Below are positions 53,359-62,001 of a DNA stretch of 64,000 bases, in pieces. The stretch spans positions 1,736,001-1,800,000 of the forward strand of contig NZ_CP113917.1 in the NCBI RefSeq assembly GCF_029395475.1, read 5' to 3'. Origin of the DNA: Bifidobacterium sp. ESL0775 (GTDB lineage Bacteria > Actinomycetota > Actinomycetes > Actinomycetales > Bifidobacteriaceae). The notes under the pieces were generated by a model that was not told the origin of the DNA, did no database searches, and saw only the letters and a program-made list of their open reading frames with translations. How positions within the stretch are numbered: the first letter of the stretch is position 1; every line of letters begins with the position of its first letter. Both the position numbers and the translations under genes were made by a program.

Positions 53359-53490
53359 CGAATCAACCATCTTTCCATTTCATCGCAACAGGCAAATTGA
53401 TAACATTTTCATACTGAATCGAAATCGAACCACATTTACGAGTGAGCGCCTCAAAAGAGCCTCACCCACGCAATAATGAAGGGCAGCATA

Positions 53491-54138
53491 ATGAGCGTCG
53501 CATATGAGGATATGAGCGAGTACGCGCAGCATGTGATCAAGGCGCTGAATCTTGAGGCGCACCCCGAAGGCGGATGGTACCGGCAGACCTGGCTGAGCCT
53601 GCAGGCCGCAGCGGGGATGGCGACGCGACAGGCTGCGGAACACGAGGACGTACAGCGTGGCGTCAGCGCTACCGTCACGTCAGCAGATTCCGACGCTACC
53701 GGCATCACCACCACACCGGCGGATCCAGATAACGCATACGCGGCAACGGAAGCGGATTTGAAATCGATGAAGGCTACGGAGGGTCGACCACTAGCTTCGC
53801 TGATCTACTTCCTGCTTGCGGAAGGCGACGCAAGCGCCTGGCACAAGGTGGACGCCACCGAGATCTGGCTCTGGCACGGACCTGCCACCGTCGGCCTTGA
53901 GCTGGGCGGCTACGGTGACGCCCCGGCCGAGGAGTCCGGCCGCACGCTCTACACGCTCGGACAAGGCATCGCCTCAGCCGGTTCAACAAACGACGGCATA
54001 GCATCCGCAGCGGCACCTATCGGCCAAGTGGTCATCCCTGAAGGCTGCTGGCAACGCACTGTTCCCGGCAAAGGCGACGCGTTGGTTTCCTGCGTGGTGA
54101 GTCCCGGTTTCACCTTCGATGGTTTCACACTTGAGTAG
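53491..54138 (+). CDS. Cupin-fold DUF985 protein
   Basis: The cupin pattern of DUF985 is clear: LEAHPEGGWYRQTW at the N-terminus, then LIYFLLAEGDASAWHKVDATEIWLWHGPA, and VVIPEGCWQRTVPGKGDALVSCVVSPGFTFDGFTL at the end. A polar insertion of about 50 residues (48-98), rich in Thr, Asp, Ala and Ser, splits the N-terminal part. DUF985 proteins are small barrels of unknown substrate. The gene ends 9 bases before the adenosylhomocysteinase-like gene and probably forms an operon with it. ATG at 53491 has GAAGGG upstream; an ATG at 53476 has none. Confidence 0.85.
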   Translation: MSVAYEDMSEYAQHVIKALNLEAHPEGGWYRQTWLSLQAAAGMATRQAAEHEDVQRGVSATVTSADSDATGITTTPADPDNAYAATEADLKSMKATEGRPLASLIYFLLAEGDASAWHKVDATEIWLWHGPATVGLELGGYGDAPAEESGRTLYTLGQGIASAGSTNDGIASAAAPIGQVVIPEGCWQRTVPGKGDALVSCVVSPGFTFDGFTLE

Positions 54139-54147
54139 GGCAGAACA

Positions 54148-55860
54148 ATGGACTATTCCAACCATTCCTATCGGGATTTCGCTTCGTGGGCACACACGTT
54201 TTCGCAATACACCAATCAATCATTAGCTGGAGCCAGTTTGCTTGTTGACGAGGCCGGCAGCAACAACGCCGAAAGCAACACCCGGCTCCGCAATCAGGCC
54301 GAAGCTTGGGGAATGAATGTCATCGAATCGGATTCATCGGCTGTTTCTAAAGACACAAAGGGCGATTCAGCAGCACCTTCACAGCGTTCAAATGTGGATT
54401 CCGATTTACCAATTGCCGATAATTCCATAAACAGCAAGCCATTCGTTTACCGCTACATTCCTGAATCCGACAACGCTGACACGCAAGACAGCAACCTCTT
54501 GAATGCCGGAACCCCAGCGATTCCCGATATGCGACAGGCTAGCGGACTGGAAGCGATGGACTACGCGCAGGCGCACATGCCCGTCACCCGTGAACTGATG
54601 AAAAGACTTACCGGACGCGGTTCGGCAAACCATAACGAATGTAATACATACGCCAAACATGGCACGACAAACGAAGCCAACAATCAGCAGCCGGAAACCG
54701 TCATGAATGCCTCACCCATTGATTTCAGCGACGCCCGCATAGCAACCTGCCTGATTCTCGAACCCAAAACCGCCGTGCTGCTGCGTGAGCTCAAGGCGGC
54801 TAGAGCTCAAGTTGGCGTGTGTTGTGAGCCCGGCGGCGTGGACGAGCGCGTCGCCGAGCAGTTACGCGCCGAAGGCATTGCCGTAGAGGCCAAAAACGAC
54901 TGGACTTCTGAGCAATACCATGACGGGGCACTGCGGCTCCTGGACACGCTCAATCCCAACATCATCATCGACGACGGGGCCAGTTTCGCCCGTCTCGCCG
55001 CCCGCGAGCGCCCGGAAATCGTCGAAAACCTCATCGGTGTGGCCGAGGAGACGACCAGCGGCGTCCGCGCCTTCCAAGCCATGCAGGACGACGACGCACT
55101 GCCCTACCCCGTCGTCGCCGTCAACGACAGCGCGCTGAAAACCGACTTCGACAACGCCCATGGCACCGGCGAGACCTGCGTGACCACTATCCAGGAACTC
55201 CTTGGCGCGCAATGGTTCGCGGGCAGGAACGTCACCGTCATCGGCTTTGGACCGGTCGGGCGCGGCTTCGCGTTGCGCGTGCGGGCGCTCGGCGCACACG
55301 TCACCGTCTGCGACATCGATCCGGTCGCCTGTCTCAAGGCGGTATTCGAAGGCTTCCCCGCTGCCGATATCGATGAGGCCCTGCCCGAAACCGATATGGC
55401 CGTCTCCGCCACCGGCGTGCGGCACACACTTGCGCTTGAGCACCTGCGTTTGATGAAACCGAACGCCATGCTCACCGTCGTCGGCGGCATTGCCGACGAG
55501 ATCGCTCTGGACGATATCCCCTCGTTCCACCGCCAGCCCGGACGCGACGTCACCACCATCCGCGTCCCCGACGGGCCGGAACTCACGCTGCTCGCGCAAG
55601 GCGACGGCGTCAACTACACTGCCGGCGGAGGCAATCCCATCGAAATCATGGATCTGAGCTTCGCCGTCCAGCTGAGCGCGGTCGCCCACCTCATCAAAAA
55701 CCAAGGAAACCTGCCGAACGAGGTCATCCGTCTCGATGCCGCCACCGACCGCGAAATCGCCGGCATCGCCTTGCAGGTCCGTGGCTACCAGGCAAGCCAC
55801 GCGGTCGCCGACAATGGTTACAGCTGGAAGACCACCCGTTTCGACGCAATGCAGGACTGA
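54148..55860 (+). CDS. Adenosylhomocysteinase-family protein with altered purine pocket (candidate S-inosylhomocysteine hydrolase)
   Basis: The C-terminal 370 residues align by eye with S-adenosylhomocysteine hydrolase. The NAD-binding GFGPVGRG is at residues 366-373. Kept relative to the human enzyme are the Asp of DDG (275-277), EETTSG (300-305) and Lys331, Asp335 and Asn336, matching K186, D190 and N191. Changed are positions matching H55 (Ile203), T57 (Glu205), E59 (Lys207) and H353 (Asn496), which contact the ribose or adenine. The redox machinery is thus retained but base recognition is not adenosine-like. About 100 residues of low-complexity insertions lie at 60-130 and 155-190. Gene order: cupin, this gene, amidohydrolase. 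Confidence 0.8.
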   Translation: MDYSNHSYRDFASWAHTFSQYTNQSLAGASLLVDEAGSNNAESNTRLRNQAEAWGMNVIESDSSAVSKDTKGDSAAPSQRSNVDSDLPIADNSINSKPFVYRYIPESDNADTQDSNLLNAGTPAIPDMRQASGLEAMDYAQAHMPVTRELMKRLTGRGSANHNECNTYAKHGTTNEANNQQPETVMNASPIDFSDARIATCLILEPKTAVLLRELKAARAQVGVCCEPGGVDERVAEQLRAEGIAVEAKNDWTSEQYHDGALRLLDTLNPNIIIDDGASFARLAARERPEIVENLIGVAEETTSGVRAFQAMQDDDALPYPVVAVNDSALKTDFDNAHGTGETCVTTIQELLGAQWFAGRNVTVIGFGPVGRGFALRVRALGAHVTVCDIDPVACLKAVFEGFPAADIDEALPETDMAVSATGVRHTLALEHLRLMKPNAMLTVVGGIADEIALDDIPSFHRQPGRDVTTIRVPDGPELTLLAQGDGVNYTAGGGNPIEIMDLSFAVQLSAVAHLIKNQGNLPNEVIRLDAATDREIAGIALQVRGYQASHAVADNGYSWKTTRFDAMQD

Positions 55861-56080
55861 TACTAAGTCCTCCGCAAAACGCAATGTAGTATTGCAATCG
55901 GAACGAACGGCGAAAACCTGCCACCATTCATTTCCAACAGCCGTTTTTGCCGCATAATAACCCATCAATACTCCACGGCAAGATGCACATACCTTGCTTT
56001 CGGACGTCCGCGCAATCGGCGATGCATCCACAATTTCTATGAGATAATCATTTCCAGTATCAAAGCAACGAAAGCGACTT

Positions 56081-57469
56081 ATGAACCCGTCCCCCACTTC
56101 CCACGACATTGCCGCTAACGACCATGCCGGCGACCAAACCGTTTATCTCTACTCGGCGAAACTCGTCATTCCCGTGACCGCTCCCGTCATCCCTAACGGT
56201 GCGGTGGCCATCCGCGGCGAACGGGTACTGCACGTCGGCACACGGCGCTGGGTGCTCGGCGAGCTCAAGGAGGAGGGCATCGATCCAAGCGACGTTGTGG
56301 AACGGCACTTCAACGGGATACTGATGCCGGGCCTTGTCAACGCGCACACCCATTTGCAATACACCGGTATGGCCAGCGTCGGGCAAGGCCACTACAAGGA
56401 TTTCCATGGCTGGGAACTGGCGTTCGACAAGGTCTATGCGCAGGCCAAGCAGACCAAGCCATGGAGGCAATGGGCATTCGACGGGGCGCGGCAGCTCGTG
56501 GAAAGCGGCACCACGGCGGCCGCCGACATCGTCACCGACATCGAGGCGGCGGGGGCGCTGGCCGCGCAGGGCCTGCACGGCATCGCCTACTGGGAGGTGA
56601 TGAACTGGCACAACAAGGACTGGGAGGACCACGGCAAGAAGGCGCTCAGGGAAAGCCTCACCCGGCTCGAGGCGCTGAACCTGCCGAGTATCGGCATCAG
56701 TCCGCACGCGCCCTATACCCTGGATTCCGAGCCGTTCATCGATCTGCCGGACATCGCCCGCCGCCTCAACATGCGCCTGCACATCCATCTGGCCGAAACG
56801 CCACTGGAAGCCGGCTCGCATCCCGCGATCCTCACCACCTACACGGCCAAGGACTGGAGCGACGAGCGCTGGGCCAATTACCTTGAGCTCAAGAAACACG
56901 GCAAAGGCGCCTCGGCCATCCAGTTCGTCGATAGCCTCGGCTCGCTTGGCCCCGATGTACATATCGCCCATGGCGTCTGGGCCAACCGCGAGGACCGCCG
57001 TATCCTGCGCCAGCGCGGGGTTGCCGTGGCCCTGTGCCCGCGTTCCAACGAGATCACTCACACCGGCAAGGCCGCGCCCGTGCGCCGCTATATGGACGAG
57101 GGCAACATCCTTTCCATCGGCACCGATTCGCTTTCCAGCTCCCCAAGCCTCGACCTTTTCGACGAGGCCGCGATGGTTTACGCCATCGCCCGCGAACAGG
57201 GTTATGCCAAGGATGACCTAAGCCACCGAATCATCCGCATGATGACGCTGGGCGGGGCGGAATCGATGGGCATGCACGTCGGAGCCCAGCGCATCGGGCA
57301 GATCAACGCCGGCGCGCTAGCCGACCTCGCCTTCATCGACATGCCAGCCGAAACCCACACCCCGCGCGAAATCGAGCACGCGCTGGACGAGCTGGTACGC
57401 CACGGCGCCGGCCGCAACCGCGCGACGGTGATTTCCGGCAGACTCACCTATAACGACAACGCCTTCTGA
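56081..57469 (+). CDS. Amidohydrolase, SAH/MTA (or 5'-deoxyadenosine) deaminase-like
   Basis: The TIM-barrel metal-binding motifs of aminohydrolases of the MtaD/TrzA type are present: NAHTHLQYTG, SPHAPYTL, HIHLAETPLE, AHGVWANRED and GTDSLSSSPS with the metal Asp. These enzymes deaminate S-adenosylhomocysteine, methylthioadenosine, 5'-deoxyadenosine or guanine. The length of 462 fits. The site before the ATG is weak (GAAAG). Direct neighbourhood to the adenosylhomocysteinase-like gene suggests that it converts SAH to S-inosylhomocysteine. A chlorohydrolase-like or guanine deaminase role is less likely given the context. Confidence 0.85.
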   Translation: MNPSPTSHDIAANDHAGDQTVYLYSAKLVIPVTAPVIPNGAVAIRGERVLHVGTRRWVLGELKEEGIDPSDVVERHFNGILMPGLVNAHTHLQYTGMASVGQGHYKDFHGWELAFDKVYAQAKQTKPWRQWAFDGARQLVESGTTAAADIVTDIEAAGALAAQGLHGIAYWEVMNWHNKDWEDHGKKALRESLTRLEALNLPSIGISPHAPYTLDSEPFIDLPDIARRLNMRLHIHLAETPLEAGSHPAILTTYTAKDWSDERWANYLELKKHGKGASAIQFVDSLGSLGPDVHIAHGVWANREDRRILRQRGVAVALCPRSNEITHTGKAAPVRRYMDEGNILSIGTDSLSSSPSLDLFDEAAMVYAIAREQGYAKDDLSHRIIRMMTLGGAESMGMHVGAQRIGQINAGALADLAFIDMPAETHTPREIEHALDELVRHGAGRNRATVISGRLTYNDNAF

Positions 57470-57695
57470 CTTGCACGAACATCCTACGAAGCCCTGTCCA
57501 AAGGCCACAAACCGCACCTTTCGAATATCAAATAACCCGTTATCAATTATCCAAATCATCCAAACGTGTGTCTGCGTATTTAAAAGTGATGATAAATGCT
57601 ATGATGCAAACGTCAAACCTGTCGCGAGAGCACATTCGCACTTGCCGGTATGGTTTATGTGTATTCACTTCCCAAATAGCAAGAGGTCACCAATC

Positions 57696-58574
57696 ATGTC
57701 ATCACCATTGTCCAAACGCCTTGTCCGCACCCTCGCCGCCACGCTGAGCGTCGCCGCCCTGGCCGTGGGTGCCGCGGGCTGCGGTTCCGGAAAGTCCAGC
57801 AATACCGCGAGCTCCGCCAATTCGAACGACATCACCCAGCAGACCATGACGCCGGGAACGCTCACCATCGGCACCGGCCAGCCCACTTACGAACCATGGG
57901 TCATCAAAGACAAGCCCGAGTCCGGCAAGGGCTACGAGGCCGCGGTCTCCTACGCGGTGGCCGAAAAGATGGGCTTCAAGAAGTCGCAGGTCAAGTGGAC
58001 CCGCACCACCTTCGACCAAGCCGTCGCACCGGGCGCGCAGAAGGACTGGGACATGAACATCCAGCAGTTCTCCATCACCCCGGAACGCAAGAACGCCGTC
58101 GACTTCTCCCCCAGCTACTACAACGAGACGCAGGCCGTCGTCGTCCTCAAAAACGGCAAGTACGCCAACACCAAGTCCCTTTCCGACCTGAAGTCCGGTG
58201 CCATCGGCTCCATGGTGGGCACCACCAGCTACGACTTCACCGTCTCCAAGATCAAGAAAGACGTCAAGACCTTCAACGACAACGCGGCCCTGGCCCAGGC
58301 GCTCGACAGCAACCAAATTGACGCGCTCGTGGTCGACACCCCCGACGCCGTCTACATGGTGCAGAGCGGCCAGGTCAAGAACGCCAAGGTCATCGGCCAG
58401 ATCCCCGGCTCCGAGGACAAGGACGGCATGGGCATCGTTCTGCCGAAGGGCTCGAAGCTCACGCCGGCGGTCACCAAGGCCGTCAACGCCCTGCAGAAGG
58501 ACGGCACCATCACCAAGCTGCAGCACGAGTGGCTCAAGGAGTACACCACCGACATTCCGATGCTCGAAAACTGA
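57696..58574 (+). CDS. Amino acid ABC transporter substrate-binding lipoprotein
   Basis: A lipoprotein signal ends LAVGAAGC with the lipidated Cys near residue 29. The remainder is a family 3 solute-binding protein for polar amino acids. Typical patterns are TPGTLTIGTGQPTYEPWV, the MNIQQFSITPERKNAVDFSPSYYNETQAVVV block, GAIGSMVGTTSYDFTV and NQIDALVVDTPDAVYMV. AAGAGGT precedes the ATG. It is the first gene of a three-gene transporter (binding protein, permease, ATPase) and faces outward on the membrane. The substrate cannot be read from the sequence. Confidence 0.93.
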   Translation: MSSPLSKRLVRTLAATLSVAALAVGAAGCGSGKSSNTASSANSNDITQQTMTPGTLTIGTGQPTYEPWVIKDKPESGKGYEAAVSYAVAEKMGFKKSQVKWTRTTFDQAVAPGAQKDWDMNIQQFSITPERKNAVDFSPSYYNETQAVVVLKNGKYANTKSLSDLKSGAIGSMVGTTSYDFTVSKIKKDVKTFNDNAALAQALDSNQIDALVVDTPDAVYMVQSGQVKNAKVIGQIPGSEDKDGMGIVLPKGSKLTPAVTKAVNALQKDGTITKLQHEWLKEYTTDIPMLEN

Positions 58575-58604
58575 GTGCCAGGAACCTTAGCGATTCCGTT
58601 GCTT

Positions 58605-58657
58605 TGTGACCCTTTGACCAGCCAAGACAGCAATGTCGCAGCGGTTAAAGGGTCACA
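58605..58657 (+). promoter_or_regulatory. Inverted repeat between binding-protein and permease genes, with adjacent TATAAT
   Basis: Arms TGTGACCCTTT/AAAGGGTCACA (11 bp) are 31 bases apart. A perfect TATAAT (58659-58664) directly follows, but no good -35 lies at 17 bases. It may stabilise the abundant binding-protein mRNA, terminate part of the transcripts, or bind a regulator. Confidence 0.6.
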
Positions 58658-58705
58658 CTATAATCATCATGTCAGGCCGTCATTCTCTTACAAGATTGGT
58701 CATCA

Positions 58706-59563
58706 ATGCCGCAGACTGCAACACAGAACATCAGCGCCGTCGAGCTTGAGCGCGAAGGCTACCTACGCAAACAGAACCTCCGTTCCGTCGGCATCAGCAT
58801 CGTCAGCACCCTCGTTCTCGCCGCACTCATCGTGATCGGCCTCAAGGTCTCCCCCGGCTGGCCAAATGTGCGCGAATCGTTCTTCTCGGGCAAGTACTTC
58901 GTCCAGTCGTTCCCGGCGGTGCTCAAAGGCCTGTGGCTGAATCTTGAAGTGCTGCTCTTCGCCACCGTGGGCGTGGCGATTTTGGGCACGGCGCTGGCGA
59001 TGATCCGCATCAGCACTTCGCCATTGCTGTTCCCGTTGCGCGCGCTGGCGACGCTGTATACGACGTTCATGCGTGGCATCCCGATGATCGTACTGCTCTA
59101 TCTGATCGGTTTTGGCATCCCCGGCCTCAACATTTTCGGGCGCATCCCCTCCGCAGTTCTCGGAACCATCGCGATAACCCTTGATTACGCCGCTTTTGTG
59201 GGCGAGGTCCTGCGTGCCGGCTTCCAGGACGTGCACCCCTCGCAACGCGCCTCAGCACGCTCCCTAGGGCTTACCAGCGGGCAGACCATCCGCATGGTCA
59301 TCATTCCCCAGGCGCTGCGCAACGTCGCCCCGGCGCTGATGAACGACTTCATCTCCATGCAGAAGGACGCGGGCCTGATCTCCACGCTCGGCGCGGTCGA
59401 CGCGGTGCGCGCGGCGCAGATCAGCGTGGCGCAGACCTACAACTTCACCCCTTACGTGGTCGCCAGCGTGCTCTTCATCTGCACCAGCGTGCCCTTCATC
59501 CTCCTGAACGACTGGTATTCCAAGCGCCTGCGCGGCCGTGAGCAGGGCATGGGTGTGGTATGA
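58706..59563 (+). CDS. Amino acid ABC transporter permease
   Basis: The 285-residue permease of the HisM/GlnP type has a short polar head and five to six helices (first at about 27-48). The EAA loop, where the ATPase docks, is GEVLRAGFQDVHPSQRASARSLGLTSGQTIRMVIIPQALRNV. A single permease suggests it works as a homodimer. It is encoded between the binding protein and the ATPase. Confidence 0.94.
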   Translation: MPQTATQNISAVELEREGYLRKQNLRSVGISIVSTLVLAALIVIGLKVSPGWPNVRESFFSGKYFVQSFPAVLKGLWLNLEVLLFATVGVAILGTALAMIRISTSPLLFPLRALATLYTTFMRGIPMIVLLYLIGFGIPGLNIFGRIPSAVLGTIAITLDYAAFVGEVLRAGFQDVHPSQRASARSLGLTSGQTIRMVIIPQALRNVAPALMNDFISMQKDAGLISTLGAVDAVRAAQISVAQTYNFTPYVVASVLFICTSVPFILLNDWYSKRLRGREQGMGVV

Positions 59564-59623
59564 GAAAAACCACCATCAACCCACCAATCCGTTTCGGCGT
59601 CGAATTCTGAAAGACAGGCACCA

Positions 59624-60460
59624 ATGAGCGAGACCAACACGCAGACGCAAGATACATTGTCGCAGAACACCCAGTCGCCGAGCACGCAGACGGATGTAGC
59701 CACCGATGCCGTCAAACCCGTATTGCATCTCGACAATGTGAAAAAGACCTACCGCAACGGCAAGGTCGAAAACCAAGTGCTCAAAGGCATTTCCTTCAAC
59801 ATCAACCCGCACGAAGTCGTGGCGCTGCTCGGCCCTTCCGGCTCCGGCAAATCAACGCTGATGAAATGCATCAATCTGCTCGAACGCGTCGACGACGGGC
59901 AGATCTGGCTCAACGGCACCGACATCACCGACCCGCGCGTCAATGCGGACAAGTCCCGCGCACGCATCGGCGTGGTCTTCCAGCAGTTCAATCTTTTCCC
60001 GCACATGAGCGTCATCAAGAACGTGACGTTGGGCGCCATCAAGGTGCACCACTGGCCCAAGGAAAAAGCCGAGGAAAAGGCACACGAGCTCTTGAAGCGC
60101 ATCGGCATGGACAACAAGGCCAAAGCCTACCCCGACCAGCTTTCCGGCGGCCAGCAGCAACGCGTCGCCATCGCCCGCGCCCTGATGACCGACCCCGAGC
60201 TGCTCCTGCTCGACGAGATCACCTCCGCGCTCGACCCGATGCTCGTGGGCGAGGTGCTGGAAATGGTCACCGAACTTAAGGATCGCGGCACCACCATTCT
60301 GATGGCCACGCACGAGATGGAATTCGCCCATCACGCCGCCGACCGCGTGGTCCTGCTGCAGCAAGGCGTCATCGCCGAGAATGGCACACCCAAAGAAGTC
60401 ATGGAGGAATCACAGAACCCTGCCACCCGCGAATTCTTCAGCCATTTCCGCGAAGTGTAA
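59624..60460 (+). CDS. Amino acid ABC transporter ATP-binding protein
   Basis: The GlnQ/HisP-type ATPase has Walker [12 protein letters not shown], signature [15 protein letters not shown], Walker [14 protein letters not shown] (Ile where most have Pro after Glu) and switch His in [17 protein letters not shown] Thr/Gln-rich N-terminal extension of about 30 residues precedes the fold. It completes the three-gene importer begun at 57696. Because that operon follows the SAH-related genes, methionine- or homocysteine-related transport is possible but speculative. Confidence 0.94.
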   Translation: MSETNTQTQDTLSQNTQSPSTQTDVATDAVKPVLHLDNVKKTYRNGKVENQVLKGISFNINPHEVVALLGPSGSGKSTLMKCINLLERVDDGQIWLNGTDITDPRVNADKSRARIGVVFQQFNLFPHMSVIKNVTLGAIKVHHWPKEKAEEKAHELLKRIGMDNKAKAYPDQLSGGQQQRVAIARALMTDPELLLLDEITSALDPMLVGEVLEMVTELKDRGTTILMATHEMEFAHHAADRVVLLQQGVIAENGTPKEVMEESQNPATREFFSHFREV

Positions 60461-60638
60461 GCAATAGAAGCAGTAGAAAATGCTGTGCGGATCCACGCGG
60501 AAACGCAAAACCGCCAGTAACAATAAAACGCCGTACTCACATCAGCCATCAAACCGCGACATGATTACGACGTTTTGTTATTCGATATAAGCGTGGCTAT
60601 CCCAGATCAATACCTAATTCACCACGTATTGTCAGGTT

Positions 60639-61922
60639 TCACTTCATTTCGGTAATCTCTAACGTCTGGTCGGCGTAATCCTGCAGCGCCGCCTTCAATT
60701 CGTCGGTATCCTTGAACTTGACCTGGCCACGCAGGAACTGCGTGAATTCGACGCGCACCTTATGGTCGTAAAGCTCCAGCCAATCTTTGGTGACGCAATA
60801 CGGCTCGATGACACGCTCGTTGATGCCGGTCTCGTCGCTGTAGGTTGGTTTGGTACCAATCGAAATCGCGGCCGGCCAACGCCACGGCGAGCCTGCCGCC
60901 ATGCGCATCTCATCTGAGGGCGCGGCAAGATTAGCGGCATTGACACCACTGGTCGCGTTGCCCTCGCTACCGGTACTTGTCTTCACAGCATCGCCGCCAT
61001 CAGTACCTTTTCCAACGTTCTCGCCATTATCAATCGGCCCCAAATCAACCAGCCAACCGGCGTACACGCCGTCGACCGGCACATAGCCTTCGACCACCTG
61101 CGCCAGGTTCGCGGTCGGGAATCCGATTTCGCGCCCGCGCTGCTCGCCGTGCACCACCGCGCCTTCCACGGCATGGTCATGGCCCAGAATCTCGGCGGCG
61201 GCCTTCACACAGCCCCGCGAAAGCAGGAAGCGCACGTTGGTCGAGCTCCACACTCGCACCTTGCGGCAGTTGTTCTTCTTCGTCCATGCGCGCAGTTCGG
61301 CCTTGTTCATGCCTTCCCGCGGGTCTTGCGGCTCGCCGGTGCCTTCCGGCATCTTCGGCTCGAAATGCATGGGAACCCACGTATAGCCTGGTCCCAAATC
61401 ATCAACCACATCGAGCTCGAAGACGCGTGTAGCTTCGCAAAGCTCCTGAATGGCTTTGATATCACCCTTGCGGTTCGCGCCCAAAGCCGCGTCCTGCCCG
61501 AGCACGAGCGTACGCATGCCGAGCTTGCCGACCATCTGGCCCAAGAAGAAGCGGAACGATTTAGCCGCGAACGCCATCGTATAGCGCAATACGAGCACAC
61601 GGTCGACGCCGAGCTCGCCCATCATGCGGATCCGCTGGTCGACGGAACTCAGCGCCTGCGTGTCCACGAAATCCTTGGGCAGATCCATGTCGTCATGTTC
61701 GTCGGCGTAGGTGTGCGCGAGCGCCGGACGCGGGTCGAGAATCATCACCACGGCAAGAGAATCGGTCTGCTTCGCCAGTTCCACGACGCGCTTGATGACG
61801 GCTTGATGTCCCTTGTGCATGCCGTCGAACACGCCGATCGTCATCACCGCGCGCTTGTGCGAGCTCAGGGTGGGCCAATCCACCAATCCGTTTTCGTCGG
61901 GTGTCAACCTGGTGATCTTCAT
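60639..61922 (-). CDS. ribF: Bifunctional riboflavin kinase/FMN adenylyltransferase
   Basis: RibF makes FMN and FAD from riboflavin. The N-terminal adenylyltransferase has GVFDGMHKGHQAV (residues 30-42) and the ISSTNVRFLLSRG-like block WSSTNVRFLLSRGCVKAA. The kinase domain has GREIGFPTANL and the YAGWL strand, and ends with LRGQVKFKDTDELKAALQDY. The protein has 427 residues, against about 310-330 usually. The excess lies in an insertion of about 45 residues in the kinase domain (Gly/Asn/Thr/Ser-rich) and one near residue 195. ATG at 61922 follows AAGGA. It is downstream of truB on the same strand. Confidence 0.95.
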   Translation of the reverse strand: MKITRLTPDENGLVDWPTLSSHKRAVMTIGVFDGMHKGHQAVIKRVVELAKQTDSLAVVMILDPRPALAHTYADEHDDMDLPKDFVDTQALSSVDQRIRMMGELGVDRVLVLRYTMAFAAKSFRFFLGQMVGKLGMRTLVLGQDAALGANRKGDIKAIQELCEATRVFELDVVDDLGPGYTWVPMHFEPKMPEGTGEPQDPREGMNKAELRAWTKKNNCRKVRVWSSTNVRFLLSRGCVKAAAEILGHDHAVEGAVVHGEQRGREIGFPTANLAQVVEGYVPVDGVYAGWLVDLGPIDNGENVGKGTDGGDAVKTSTGSEGNATSGVNAANLAAPSDEMRMAAGSPWRWPAAISIGTKPTYSDETGINERVIEPYCVTKDWLELYDHKVRVEFTQFLRGQVKFKDTDELKAALQDYADQTLEITEMK

Positions 61923-62001
61923 CAAAATCCTTTGTCTTGTTTATCGGAAGCCAATCCTATCAGCCATGCCGCATGTGCGGAAGACCCCTTTTCTTGAGGC
62001 T

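Noticed and set aside
53442..53465. Small hairpin before the DUF985 gene that could be a riboswitch part
   Set aside because: Only a short imperfect stem is present; it does not show the conserved core of SAM or SAH riboswitches.
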